Positions 23,630-31,204 of a stretch of DNA of 64,000 nucleotides are shown in pieces; positions within the stretch are counted from its first letter, which is position 1; the number at the start of each line of letters is the position of its first letter. Both the position numbers and the translations under genes were made by a program. A model generated the notes under the pieces. That model saw only the letters and a list, made by a program, of their open reading frames with translations, was not told the origin of the DNA and did not search any database. Source of the DNA: Chryseobacterium cupriresistens. GTDB lineage: Bacteria > Bacteroidota > Bacteroidia > Flavobacteriales > Weeksellaceae. The DNA lies in the NCBI RefSeq assembly GCF_046614675.1, contig NZ_JBKKJT010000001.1, forward strand, positions 434,001 through 498,000, given 5' to 3'.

Positions 23630-25834
23630 ATGAGCGCAAAAAAAGCCAATTTATCAGGCGAATTGAAAAAGTATTTTGGGTTTTCTACATTTAAGGGCCA
23701 GCAGGAACAGATTATAGATAACCTATTGAATGGGAAGGATATATTTGTTTTAATGCCTACAGGTGGCGGGAAATCATTATGTTACCAGCTTCCGGCTCTT
23801 ATTTCGGAAGGAACGGCAATAGTAGTTTCGCCCCTGATAGCGTTGATGAAAAATCAGGTAGATGCCGTGAACGGCCTTTCATCTGATGATGGGGTAGCAC
23901 ACGTACTGAATTCATCATTAAACAAAACGCAGACCAAACAGGTTTTTGACGATATCAAAAGCGGCAAAACCAAGCTTCTGTATGTAGCTCCTGAATCATT
24001 AATTAAAGATGATTACCTGGATTTTTTGAAAGAAGTGAAAATTTCTTTCTTTGCTATCGACGAGGCTCACTGTATTTCAGAGTGGGGACATGATTTCAGA
24101 CCGGAATACAGAAATCTGAAACAGATTATAGACAAAATCGCCAATGTACCGGTGATTGCTTTAACGGCTACTGCTACTCCTAAGGTTCAGGATGATATTC
24201 AGAAAACTTTAGGAATGACCAATGCATTGGTGTTTAAAGAAAGCTTTAACCGTCCTAATCTCTATTACGAAGTATGTCCTAAAATCAATGTAGATAAGGA
24301 AATTGTAAAATTTATCAATCAGCATAAAGGAAAATCAGGAATTGTATACTGCCTGAGCCGTAGAAAAGTGGAAGAATTTGCCCAGCTTCTGCAGGTGAAC
24401 GGAATCAACGCCCTGCCTTATCACGCCGGTCTTGACCAAAAAGTAAGAGTAGCAAATCAGGATAAATTCCTGATGGAAGAGGTAGATGTTATTGTAGCCA
24501 CTATTGCCTTCGGGATGGGAATTGATAAACCGGATGTACGTTTTGTGATCCATTACGACTTCCCGAAATCACTGGAAAGTTATTACCAGGAAACAGGAAG
24601 AGCTGGAAGAGACGGAGGAGAAGGCCACTGCCTGGCATTCTATGATCCGAAGGATATCGAAAAACTGGAAAAATTCCTGGCACAGAAGCCTGTTTCTGAA
24701 AGAGAAATCGGATTGCAGCTTCTGAATGAAGTGGTGGGCTATGCTGAAACTTCCATGAGCAGAAGACAATATATCCTGTACTATTTTGGAGAAAGTTTCG
24801 ATCCTGTGAACGGAGACGGAGCAAAGATGTGTGACAATTCATCCAATCCACCAAAATTAAAGGATGCTACAGCAGATTTAAAAAAGGCGCTGGAGCTGAT
24901 CAGTGATACAGGAGAAAAATTCAAATCTAAAGACCTGATTTCCGTTATCGTAGGAAAAGAAAATGCGGTAACAAAATCTTATAAACTCGAACAAAGTTCT
25001 CATTTTGGTTTTGGGAAAGACGAAAAAGATAATTACTGGAAAACAATTTTGAGACAGGCCACTGTTCAGAATTTTTTACAGAAAGATATTGAAACCTACG
25101 GGGTTTTAAAAATTACAGAGAAAGGAAAAAGTGTCCTGAATGGTAAATCTAAAGACATCTTTTTAATTGCTGAAGACCGTGAATTTGATCTTACTCAGGC
25201 AAAAGCTGAGAGCGACCAGGTACAGCAGCAGGCTGGAGGAGGGCTGGATCAGAACCTTTTCAACCTGTTGAAAGAATTAAGAAAGAAAGTAGCCAAAAAA
25301 CATGGAATTCCACCATACACCGTATTTATGGATCCAAGTTTGGAGGATATGACGGTTCAGTATCCAATAAGTGTAGATGAGATCACCAAAATCTATGGTG
25401 TAGGTGAAGGAAAAGCCAAAAAATACGGTAAAGAATTCGCAGATTACATCAAAACATACGTAGAAGATAACAATATCGAACGTACTCAGGATATGGTATT
25501 AAAACAGGTGGCCAATAAATCCAGCCATAAAGTTTTCATCATCCAGAGCACTGATAAAAAGATTGACCTTGAAGATATAGCAAGAGCTAAAAACCTTTCT
25601 ATGGATGAACTTCTTAAAGAAATGGAAAGAATTGTCTATCAGGGAACAAAACTGAATATCGATTACTATATTGAAGATAATTTTGATGAAGACATTGTAG
25701 ACGGATTCATGGAATTCATGAATGAATCTGAGAGTGACAGTATGAAAGTATTGCTGGATGAATTCGGGGATGAACTTTCGGATGAAGAAGTAAGAATGTT
25801 GAGAATTAAATTCATCAGTGACGTAGCGAACTAA
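23630..25834 (+). CDS. recQ: ATP-dependent DNA helicase RecQ
   Basis: 734 residues. Superfamily 2 core with Walker A PTGGGKSLCYQLP (43-55), DEAHCISEWGHDFRP (144-158), the helicase C part with AFGMGIDKPDVRFVIHYDFPKSLESYYQETGRAGRDG, a RecQ-C zinc/winged-helix part with a reduced Cys set (only MCDNS visible), and a HRDC domain (about 540-620: FNLLKELRKKVAKKHGIPPYTVF). About 110 further acidic residues follow, typical of Bacteroidota RecQ. It unwinds 3'-5' in recombination and fork repair. A separate HRDC-only gene lies at 51832. Confidence 0.95.
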   Translation: MSAKKANLSGELKKYFGFSTFKGQQEQIIDNLLNGKDIFVLMPTGGGKSLCYQLPALISEGTAIVVSPLIALMKNQVDAVNGLSSDDGVAHVLNSSLNKTQTKQVFDDIKSGKTKLLYVAPESLIKDDYLDFLKEVKISFFAIDEAHCISEWGHDFRPEYRNLKQIIDKIANVPVIALTATATPKVQDDIQKTLGMTNALVFKESFNRPNLYYEVCPKINVDKEIVKFINQHKGKSGIVYCLSRRKVEEFAQLLQVNGINALPYHAGLDQKVRVANQDKFLMEEVDVIVATIAFGMGIDKPDVRFVIHYDFPKSLESYYQETGRAGRDGGEGHCLAFYDPKDIEKLEKFLAQKPVSEREIGLQLLNEVVGYAETSMSRRQYILYYFGESFDPVNGDGAKMCDNSSNPPKLKDATADLKKALELISDTGEKFKSKDLISVIVGKENAVTKSYKLEQSSHFGFGKDEKDNYWKTILRQATVQNFLQKDIETYGVLKITEKGKSVLNGKSKDIFLIAEDREFDLTQAKAESDQVQQQAGGGLDQNLFNLLKELRKKVAKKHGIPPYTVFMDPSLEDMTVQYPISVDEITKIYGVGEGKAKKYGKEFADYIKTYVEDNNIERTQDMVLKQVANKSSHKVFIIQSTDKKIDLEDIARAKNLSMDELLKEMERIVYQGTKLNIDYYIEDNFDEDIVDGFMEFMNESESDSMKVLLDEFGDELSDEEVRMLRIKFISDVAN

Positions 25835-25900
25835 TTAGTATAGTAGACAATACATATAAAGAAATTCTTCCACAGAAGAACTTTATGAAGGGTTCATATT

Positions 25901-26034
25901 GGAAAACGCAAGGACGCAAGGAAGGATAATATTGTATTATGAACATATTTTAACAGAATACGATTTTATCGGAGATAAAATCTTTGCGCCTTAAAACATT
26001 ATACTATAAAATTTTTTTGCGCCTTTGCAATTCC
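25901..26034. repeat. Imperfect inverted repeat with GCAAAGGCGCAAA-type arms
   Basis: The left arm GGAAaaCGCAAGGaCGCAA and the complement of the right arm GGAAttGCAAAGGCGCAA agree at most positions, over about 110 bases of AT-rich sequence. It looks like a small non-coding extragenic repeat rather than a terminator. Confidence 0.5.
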
Positions 26035-26123
26035 AATAAATAAAATTTTACCATTAAGATTGCTTTGCTGCGTTAACAATGACTGCTAGGTTTAGTAATA
26101 GTAAATCTTCAGTATTCCAATAT

Positions 26124-26155
26124 TTGAAAGATAACTAAACTTTTTAGTAACTTTG
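26124..26155 (+). promoter_or_regulatory. Promoter of the glycosyltransferase gene
   Basis: TTG at 26124-26126, 21 bases, TAACTTTG at 26148-26155. The ATG follows 5 bases later, so the mRNA may be leaderless. Confidence 0.65.
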
Positions 26156-26160
26156 ATAGG

Positions 26161-27243
26161 ATGAAAAAAATATCTGTCATATTTATTCTGCCGGACTTAG
26201 AAACTGGGGGCGCAGAAAGGATTGTTACCACAATAGCGAATCATCTTTCCAGAGATAGGTTTGAGCCTAAGATTTTGCTGTTACGTAAACAAGGCGGATA
26301 TTTGAATTTTCTGAAAAAAGATGTAGAAATTATCGATATCAATACCGAAAGAATAAGACATTCTTTAAAACCCATTTTAGGAGAAATCTATAGAAGAAAA
26401 CCAGATATTGTATTCTCCGGTTTTGGTGAAGTAAATGCTTATTTGTCCCTGTTCATAAAACTTTTTCCAAGAACAAAATTCATTGCAAGGGAAACTAATG
26501 TGGTGACTCAGCATGTAACCCGCAAAGAGATTAAGTTTTTCTATAATTTTTACAATAACTATCAGAAAATCATTGCTCAAAGCGATGATATGATGAAAGA
26601 TCTTGTGGATAATTTTAATATTAAAAAGAAAAAAATTATCAAAATCAATAATCCTGTAGACTTTGATTTTATTGAAGATAAAATGGCTATTTCTTTAAAA
26701 CCTGAATGTTTCAAATACAATTATAAAAATGTAGTGGCCATTGGAAATCTGTCTTCCAGAAAAGGGTTTGATAACTTGCTGAAAGTTTTTTCAAGGCTGA
26801 AGAATGAAAACATTATGCTTCATATTTTAGGAGATGGAAAAGATAAAGATCTGCTGCTTCAGACCAAGGAGCTCTTAGGATTAAAAAAAGTAATTTTTCA
26901 CGGCAGACAGGAAAATCCATACCAGTATCTGAAATATGCGGATTTATTTGTGCTTTCTTCAAGATACGAAGGCTTTCCCAACGTTCTTCTGGAAGCTGGT
27001 GCCTGCGGAACTTATTCTTTGGCCAACAACTGTCCCGGAGGAATTAATGAGATTATTCAGCATAATATAAATGGAGAGATTGCAGATATTGAGAACCATG
27101 ACAGGTTTGCCCAGGAAATTGTAAGAATACTTCAGGGCAATTATAATCGGGATGCTGTAAAAAATTCTATTAAATCAAGGTTCTCGAAGAATATTATTCT
27201 GGATAAATATGAAAAGGTCTTATTGGATCTGATCAAACCATAA
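26161..27243 (+). CDS. Glycosyltransferase, GT4 family (GT-B fold)
   Basis: 360 residues. The N-terminal acceptor domain starts ISVIFILPDLETGGAERIV, the usual GT4 opening. The C-terminal donor domain has VVAIGNLSSRKGFDNLLKVF (about 195-215), LHILGDGKD and the EX7E region SSRYEGFPNVLLEAGACG (about 262-279). It should transfer a sugar from a nucleotide-sugar to a lipid-linked or surface glycan at the inner membrane. No other glycan genes are adjacent, so the acceptor cannot be told. Confidence 0.9.
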   Translation: MKKISVIFILPDLETGGAERIVTTIANHLSRDRFEPKILLLRKQGGYLNFLKKDVEIIDINTERIRHSLKPILGEIYRRKPDIVFSGFGEVNAYLSLFIKLFPRTKFIARETNVVTQHVTRKEIKFFYNFYNNYQKIIAQSDDMMKDLVDNFNIKKKKIIKINNPVDFDFIEDKMAISLKPECFKYNYKNVVAIGNLSSRKGFDNLLKVFSRLKNENIMLHILGDGKDKDLLLQTKELLGLKKVIFHGRQENPYQYLKYADLFVLSSRYEGFPNVLLEAGACGTYSLANNCPGGINEIIQHNINGEIADIENHDRFAQEIVRILQGNYNRDAVKNSIKSRFSKNIILDKYEKVLLDLIKP

Positions 27244-27252
27244 TGACTCCAT

Positions 27253-27284
27253 TTGCTTTATAGACTGTTAATTTCTTACTTTTG
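27253..27284 (+). promoter_or_regulatory. Promoter of the 114-residue hypothetical gene
   Basis: TTG at 27253-27255, 21 bases, TACTTTTG at 27277-27284, about 35 bases before the ATG. Confidence 0.65.
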
Positions 27285-27319
27285 AGGCTACAAATTTTAT
27301 CTGAAAAACAATTTTATTC

Positions 27320-27664
27320 ATGAATAAAATCCAAAAATTAGGATGCGCCTGCGAGAAACCGAACTCCAGCTATACAGAATATAGAAGCTCAGCATTAGGA
27401 ATTGATCATACCAACGGAAGATATGGAGAAGTAACGATTCAACAGTGCAAGTTGTGCCAAAGAATATGGATTCATTATTTTGTGGAATATGAGCATTATC
27501 CTAAATCAGGGAGATGGTATAAAGGAATTGTTTCGAAAAAAGACCGTCCCAACATCACTCCGGAAAATGCAGTAGAATATCTGGAAAGCCTTGAATGGTA
27601 TGTCTATGGAGGCTCATTTTTTGAAAGTACGGGAACCATTGGACAAGGAAAGTTGAATATATAA
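27320..27664 (+). CDS. Hypothetical protein with Cys pairs
   Basis: 114 residues, not recognised. It has CAC near residue 9 and CKLC near residue 43 (QQCKLCQRIW), which could bind a metal, then aromatic-rich sequence (WIHYFVEYEHYPKSGRWYKG). No signal peptide. It has its own promoter and stands alone between a glycosyltransferase and a cupin gene. The good promoter and normal codon use argue that it is a real gene. Confidence 0.65.
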   Translation: MNKIQKLGCACEKPNSSYTEYRSSALGIDHTNGRYGEVTIQQCKLCQRIWIHYFVEYEHYPKSGRWYKGIVSKKDRPNITPENAVEYLESLEWYVYGGSFFESTGTIGQGKLNI

Positions 27665-27701
27665 TCTTGCTATACTGATTTCTTACAATTAATACCGATC
27701 T

Positions 27702-28088
27702 ATGAAGCCACTTATTTTCGCTGTTTTAATGCTGAACTCTGTTGTTATGATTGCTCAGCAGAAGACCATCTCCAGAAAAGAATTATTAAAAACTGCTCTT
27801 GATCAGAAAGTAAAATCCACAGAGATTCAGGAAATAACTATGGCTGCAGGACAAGGAGCTCCCGAGCATCTGCATCCCTGTCCCGTTTTAGGAATCATTA
27901 ATTCCGGAGAAGCCGTTTTTCAAATAGAAGGACATGAGAAAGTGGTACTTCATACAGGAGATGCTTTTTACGAACCTAAAAATGTAAAAATCCTTCATTT
28001 TGATAATGCATCAGCTGAAAAACCGCTTGTATTTACCGCAATTTATCTGAAGGAAGGCAATGAAGAAAATATAAAATTCATAAAATAA
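27702..28088 (+). CDS. Exported cupin-domain protein
   Basis: 128 residues with a signal peptide (MKPLIFAVLMLNSVVMIAQ). The rest is one cupin barrel with motif 1 in GAPEHLHPCPVLGIINSGE (two His and a downstream Glu) and motif 2 in GDAFYEPKNVKILHFDN (the usual Pro and His). Metal binding is likely; the reaction or ligand is unknown. It lies 37 bases after the previous gene. Confidence 0.8.
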   Translation: MKPLIFAVLMLNSVVMIAQQKTISRKELLKTALDQKVKSTEIQEITMAAGQGAPEHLHPCPVLGIINSGEAVFQIEGHEKVVLHTGDAFYEPKNVKILHFDNASAEKPLVFTAIYLKEGNEENIKFIK

Positions 28089-28145
28089 TACTTTTCATAA
28101 AACTAGAGCATATAATTATCATTTTTAAAATTGATAAAACTCACT

Positions 28146-28175
28146 TTGGTGCTTGGTAATTTATATGTAAATTTG
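28146..28175 (+). promoter_or_regulatory. Promoter of lpdA
   Basis: TTG at 28146-28148 (within CTTTGG), 19 bases, TAAATTTG at 28168-28175. Ideal match, 43 bases before the ATG. Confidence 0.75.
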
Positions 28176-28218
28176 TGAGAATTAAGATAGATAATAATAA
28201 ACAAATTCATACAATAAC

Positions 28219-29622
28219 ATGAGTCAATTCGATGTTACCGTAATAGGTTCTGGTCCCGGTGGTTATGTTGCTGCTATCCGTGCAGCACAGTTAGGTTTCA
28301 AAACAGCAATTATTGAAAAATATTCAACTTTAGGCGGAACTTGTCTTAACGTTGGATGTATTCCGTCAAAAGCGCTTCTTGACAGCTCTGAGCATTTCGA
28401 AAATGCAAAACACAATTTTGCAGGTCACGGAATCATCATCAACGAGCCGCAAGCGGATATTGCCAGAATGATCGAACGTAAAAACGAAGTGATCAAACAG
28501 AATACTGACGGAATCAGCTACCTGATGAACAAAAATCAGATTACTGTTTTTGAAGGAGTAGGAAGCTTCGAATCTGCTACTCAGATTAAAGTGACTAAAA
28601 ACGACGGTTCTTCAGAAACGATCGAGTCTAAATATACCATTATTGCAACAGGTTCTAAACCATCTACACTGCCTTTCATCTCTTTAGACAAAGAAAGAGT
28701 GATTACTTCTACGGAAGCTTTAAACCTTAAAGAAATTCCTAAGCATTTAGTAGTAATCGGAGGTGGAGTTATCGGTCTTGAACTAGGTTCGGTATACTTA
28801 AGATTAGGAGCACAGGTAACTGTTGTTGAATTTATGGATAAAATCATCCCTGGAATGGATGGAGCTTTAAGCAAAGAATTGACTAAAGTTCTTAAAAAAC
28901 AAGGAATGAAGTTTATGCTTTCCACTGCGGTTTCTGCAGTTGAAAGAAACGGAGATACTGTAAAGATCACGGCTAAAGATAAAAAAGGTGAAGAAGTAGT
29001 TGTAGAAGGAGATTACTGTTTGGTTTCTGTAGGTAGAAAACCTTATACAGACGGTCTTGGTCTTGAAAAAGCAGGTGTAGAGCTTGACGAAAGAGGAAGA
29101 GTAAAAGTAAACGATCACCTGCAGACTAATGTTGCTAATATCTATGCGATCGGTGACGTTATCAAAGGGGCTATGCTTGCTCACAAAGCTGAAGAAGAAG
29201 GAGTTTTCGTTGCTGAAACATTGGCAGGACAAAAACCTCACATCAACTATAACCTGATTCCTGGTGTTGTGTACACATGGCCGGAAGTTGCTGGAGTTGG
29301 TAAAACTGAAGAGCAGCTAAAAGAAGAAGGTGTTGCTTACAAAGTAGGATCTTTCCCGATGAGAGCTTTAGGTAGAAGCCGTGCAAGTGGTGATATTGAC
29401 GGTCTTGTGAAGATTATTGCAGACGAAAAAACTGATGAGGTTTTAGGGATGCACATCGTAGGAGCAAGAGCTGCTGACCTTATTGCAGAAGGGGTAATTG
29501 CTATGGAATTCCGTGCAAGCGCTGAAGACATCGCAAGAAGTTCTCACGCTCACCCAACCTATGCAGAAGCTATCAAAGAAGCTGCATTGGATGCTACAGC
29601 AAAAAGACCTATTCATATGTAA
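28219..29622 (+). CDS. lpdA: Dihydrolipoyl dehydrogenase (E3)
   Basis: 467 residues. FAD-binding GSGPGGYVAAIRAAQLG (11-27), redox disulfide GGTCLNVGCIPSK (C42 and C47), NAD-binding VIGGGVIGLELGSV (about 179-192), second FAD motif IYAIGDVIKGAMLAHKAEEEG and the C-terminal catalytic His-Glu pair in HAHPTYAEAIKE. It reoxidises dihydrolipoamide of the 2-oxoacid dehydrogenases and glycine cleavage system using NAD. It is transcribed alone, and its codon use is more restricted than that of its neighbours, fitting high expression. Confidence 0.97.
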   Translation: MSQFDVTVIGSGPGGYVAAIRAAQLGFKTAIIEKYSTLGGTCLNVGCIPSKALLDSSEHFENAKHNFAGHGIIINEPQADIARMIERKNEVIKQNTDGISYLMNKNQITVFEGVGSFESATQIKVTKNDGSSETIESKYTIIATGSKPSTLPFISLDKERVITSTEALNLKEIPKHLVVIGGGVIGLELGSVYLRLGAQVTVVEFMDKIIPGMDGALSKELTKVLKKQGMKFMLSTAVSAVERNGDTVKITAKDKKGEEVVVEGDYCLVSVGRKPYTDGLGLEKAGVELDERGRVKVNDHLQTNVANIYAIGDVIKGAMLAHKAEEEGVFVAETLAGQKPHINYNLIPGVVYTWPEVAGVGKTEEQLKEEGVAYKVGSFPMRALGRSRASGDIDGLVKIIADEKTDEVLGMHIVGARAADLIAEGVIAMEFRASAEDIARSSHAHPTYAEAIKEAALDATAKRPIHM

Positions 29623-29665
29623 TATCTGATTAAAAGATTTAATCATTTAAATATTTAAAATTAAA

Positions 29666-29694
29666 GGCTGTTTCTTTTGGAGACAGCCCTTTTT
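29666..29694 (+). terminator. Terminator of lpdA
   Basis: GGCTGTTT pairs with AGACAGCC (one G-U) around a short loop and is followed by CTTTTT. Confidence 0.8.
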
Positions 29695-29761
29695 ATACGT
29701 TTTTGCTATAAAGAACGGAACTTGGTTTTGAAAAAAAATTCATCTATAAACCAATAACTGT

Positions 29762-30208
29762 TTATATCATTTTCAGATGGTCATAAAACTTAGAATGTTT
29801 TGGTGCAATGTTGAACTGGATCCCAAAAGTTATCCCTTTAAAATATTTTTCTTTATGAATGGGAAAAGCATATCCTGTATTGAGAAATATTGCATTAAAT
29901 AACGAAAAACCTATTCTCGGTTCCAATGAATATGGATTAGCTGATACTCCAAACATTTGCCCGAAACGTAAAAAATTAATATGGATCTCCGGGATGAATT
30001 TATCAGTTTGGTCAGCTCTGGTATAAAGCAGGGAAGGGCCAACGATAATGGAACCATCATAGGTTTCACCCAATCTGTATTCTAATCCTGCCTGAAGAAC
30101 ATTTCTTCCGGTATAACGGTAAGAAATACCCAGTGCTGTTTTTTTCAGCAGCTGAGCATTTGAAAAAAACGTTAAAAAAATAAGAGGTAGGATTATCAAT
30201 TTTCTCAT
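29762..30208 (-). CDS. Exported hypothetical protein, probably outer-membrane beta-barrel fragment-like
   Basis: 148 residues with signal peptide (MRKLIILPLIFLTFFSNAQ). The rest alternates polar and hydrophobic residues with aromatic strand ends (GISYRYTGRNVLQAGLEYRLG, GPSLLYTRADQ, IHINFLRFGQMFGV, GFSLFNAIFLNTGYAF, GITFGIQFNIAPK), suggesting six to eight short beta-strands of a small outer-membrane barrel. No known family is recognised. The location is inferred. Confidence 0.65.
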   Translation of the reverse strand: MRKLIILPLIFLTFFSNAQLLKKTALGISYRYTGRNVLQAGLEYRLGETYDGSIIVGPSLLYTRADQTDKFIPEIHINFLRFGQMFGVSANPYSLEPRIGFSLFNAIFLNTGYAFPIHKEKYFKGITFGIQFNIAPKHSKFYDHLKMI

Positions 30209-30315
30209 GATTATTTTTGTTCAAATATAAAGGTTTCAGAGGCTTTACAAAAGATGAAGATGGACCTTTAAAGAATTATAATAGCATTGACTAGGATAGC
30301 ATCTTCAAATTTCCG

Positions 30316-30323
30316 TACCTTTG
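30316..30323 (+). promoter_or_regulatory. -7 box TACCTTTG for the CvfB-type gene
   Basis: Perfect TAnnTTTG 19 bases before the ATG. Confidence 0.5.
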
Positions 30324-30342
30324 TCAGCTAATTTTATCATCA

Positions 30343-31167
30343 ATGCAACTCGGAAAAACTCAAACTTTAACAATTTCAGAAAAAATTAATTCAGGATGGA
30401 TCCTCGTAGATGAATCCGGTGAGAAGGCTTTTCTGCCTAAAATCTTTATTCAGGAAGAAAAAGAAACAGGTGAAGAAGTTGAAGTTTTTGTATATCAGGA
30501 TGACGATAAATTAAAAGCAACCACTGAAATTCCTTTGGCTGAAGTAGGTGAATTTGCAGTAATGAGCTGTGTACAAAGCCTTCCTAGCGGAGCTTTTATG
30601 GATTGGGGAATCATTAAAGATTTATTTATTCCTTACAAGCAGCAGAAAACCAAAATCATCGAAGGAAAAAGATATCTGGTCTATATCTATGTAGACGAAG
30701 ATATGGAACTGATTACCGGTACCACGAAGTTCAAAAGAAATCCTCAGTATGATGATCTTCCGTTCAAAAAAGGTGACAAAGTAGATCTGATTATGATGAA
30801 CGAAAGTGAACTGGGTTGGAACGTGATCATCAACAAAAAATACATTGGTTTGATTTATGCTTCCGATGTTTTCAAAAAACTGTATCCATTGTCAGAAGAA
30901 ACAGGATACATCAAAGCTATCCGTGAGGACGGTAAAATAGATGTTTCTTTGCAGCCGGAAGGTTTTGAAAATATTGATGAGTTCAAACAGAAGATTCTGA
31001 ATAAACTGGAAGAAAATTACGGACTTTTGTATGTGTCCGATAAATCTTCTCCTGAAGAGATTAAAGATGAGCTTCAGATGAGTAAGAAAAACTTTAAGAA
31101 AGCAATCGGAGGACTTTATAAAGATAAGATCATCGATATCTCAGACGATAAAATCAAATTATTATAA
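30343..31167 (+). CDS. CvfB-type S1 RNA-binding protein
   Basis: 274 residues. Like CvfB of Staphylococcus aureus it has several S1/OB-type segments (about 1-60, 65-130: GAFMDWGIIKDLFIPYKQQ, and 140-205: GWNVIINKKYIGLIYASDV) and a C-terminal winged helix (about 215-274: LYVSDKSSPEEIKDELQMSKKNFKKAIGGLYKDKII). Family members bind RNA and affect virulence-gene expression in Gram-positive bacteria; in Bacteroidota the role is not known. Cytoplasmic. Confidence 0.88.
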   Translation: MQLGKTQTLTISEKINSGWILVDESGEKAFLPKIFIQEEKETGEEVEVFVYQDDDKLKATTEIPLAEVGEFAVMSCVQSLPSGAFMDWGIIKDLFIPYKQQKTKIIEGKRYLVYIYVDEDMELITGTTKFKRNPQYDDLPFKKGDKVDLIMMNESELGWNVIINKKYIGLIYASDVFKKLYPLSEETGYIKAIREDGKIDVSLQPEGFENIDEFKQKILNKLEENYGLLYVSDKSSPEEIKDELQMSKKNFKKAIGGLYKDKIIDISDDKIKLL

Positions 31168-31173
31168 AAATAA

Positions 31174-31204
31174 AAAACGGGCAGAAATTTCTGCCCGTTT
31201 TTTG
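31174..31204. terminator. Bidirectional terminator between convergent genes
   Basis: AAAACGGGCAGAAA and TTTCTGCCCGTTTT pair perfectly with T and A tracts on each side. Confidence 0.88.

Larger units (their letters stand above)
25835..26160. other. Gap with an imperfect inverted repeat
   Basis: No reading frame. Arms GGAAAACGCAAGGACGCAAGG (25901-25921) and TTTGCGCCTTTGCAATTCC (26016-26034) are imperfect inverted repeats, with another TCTTTGCGCC at 25981-25990. The right end (26124-26155) holds the promoter of the next gene. Confidence 0.6.
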
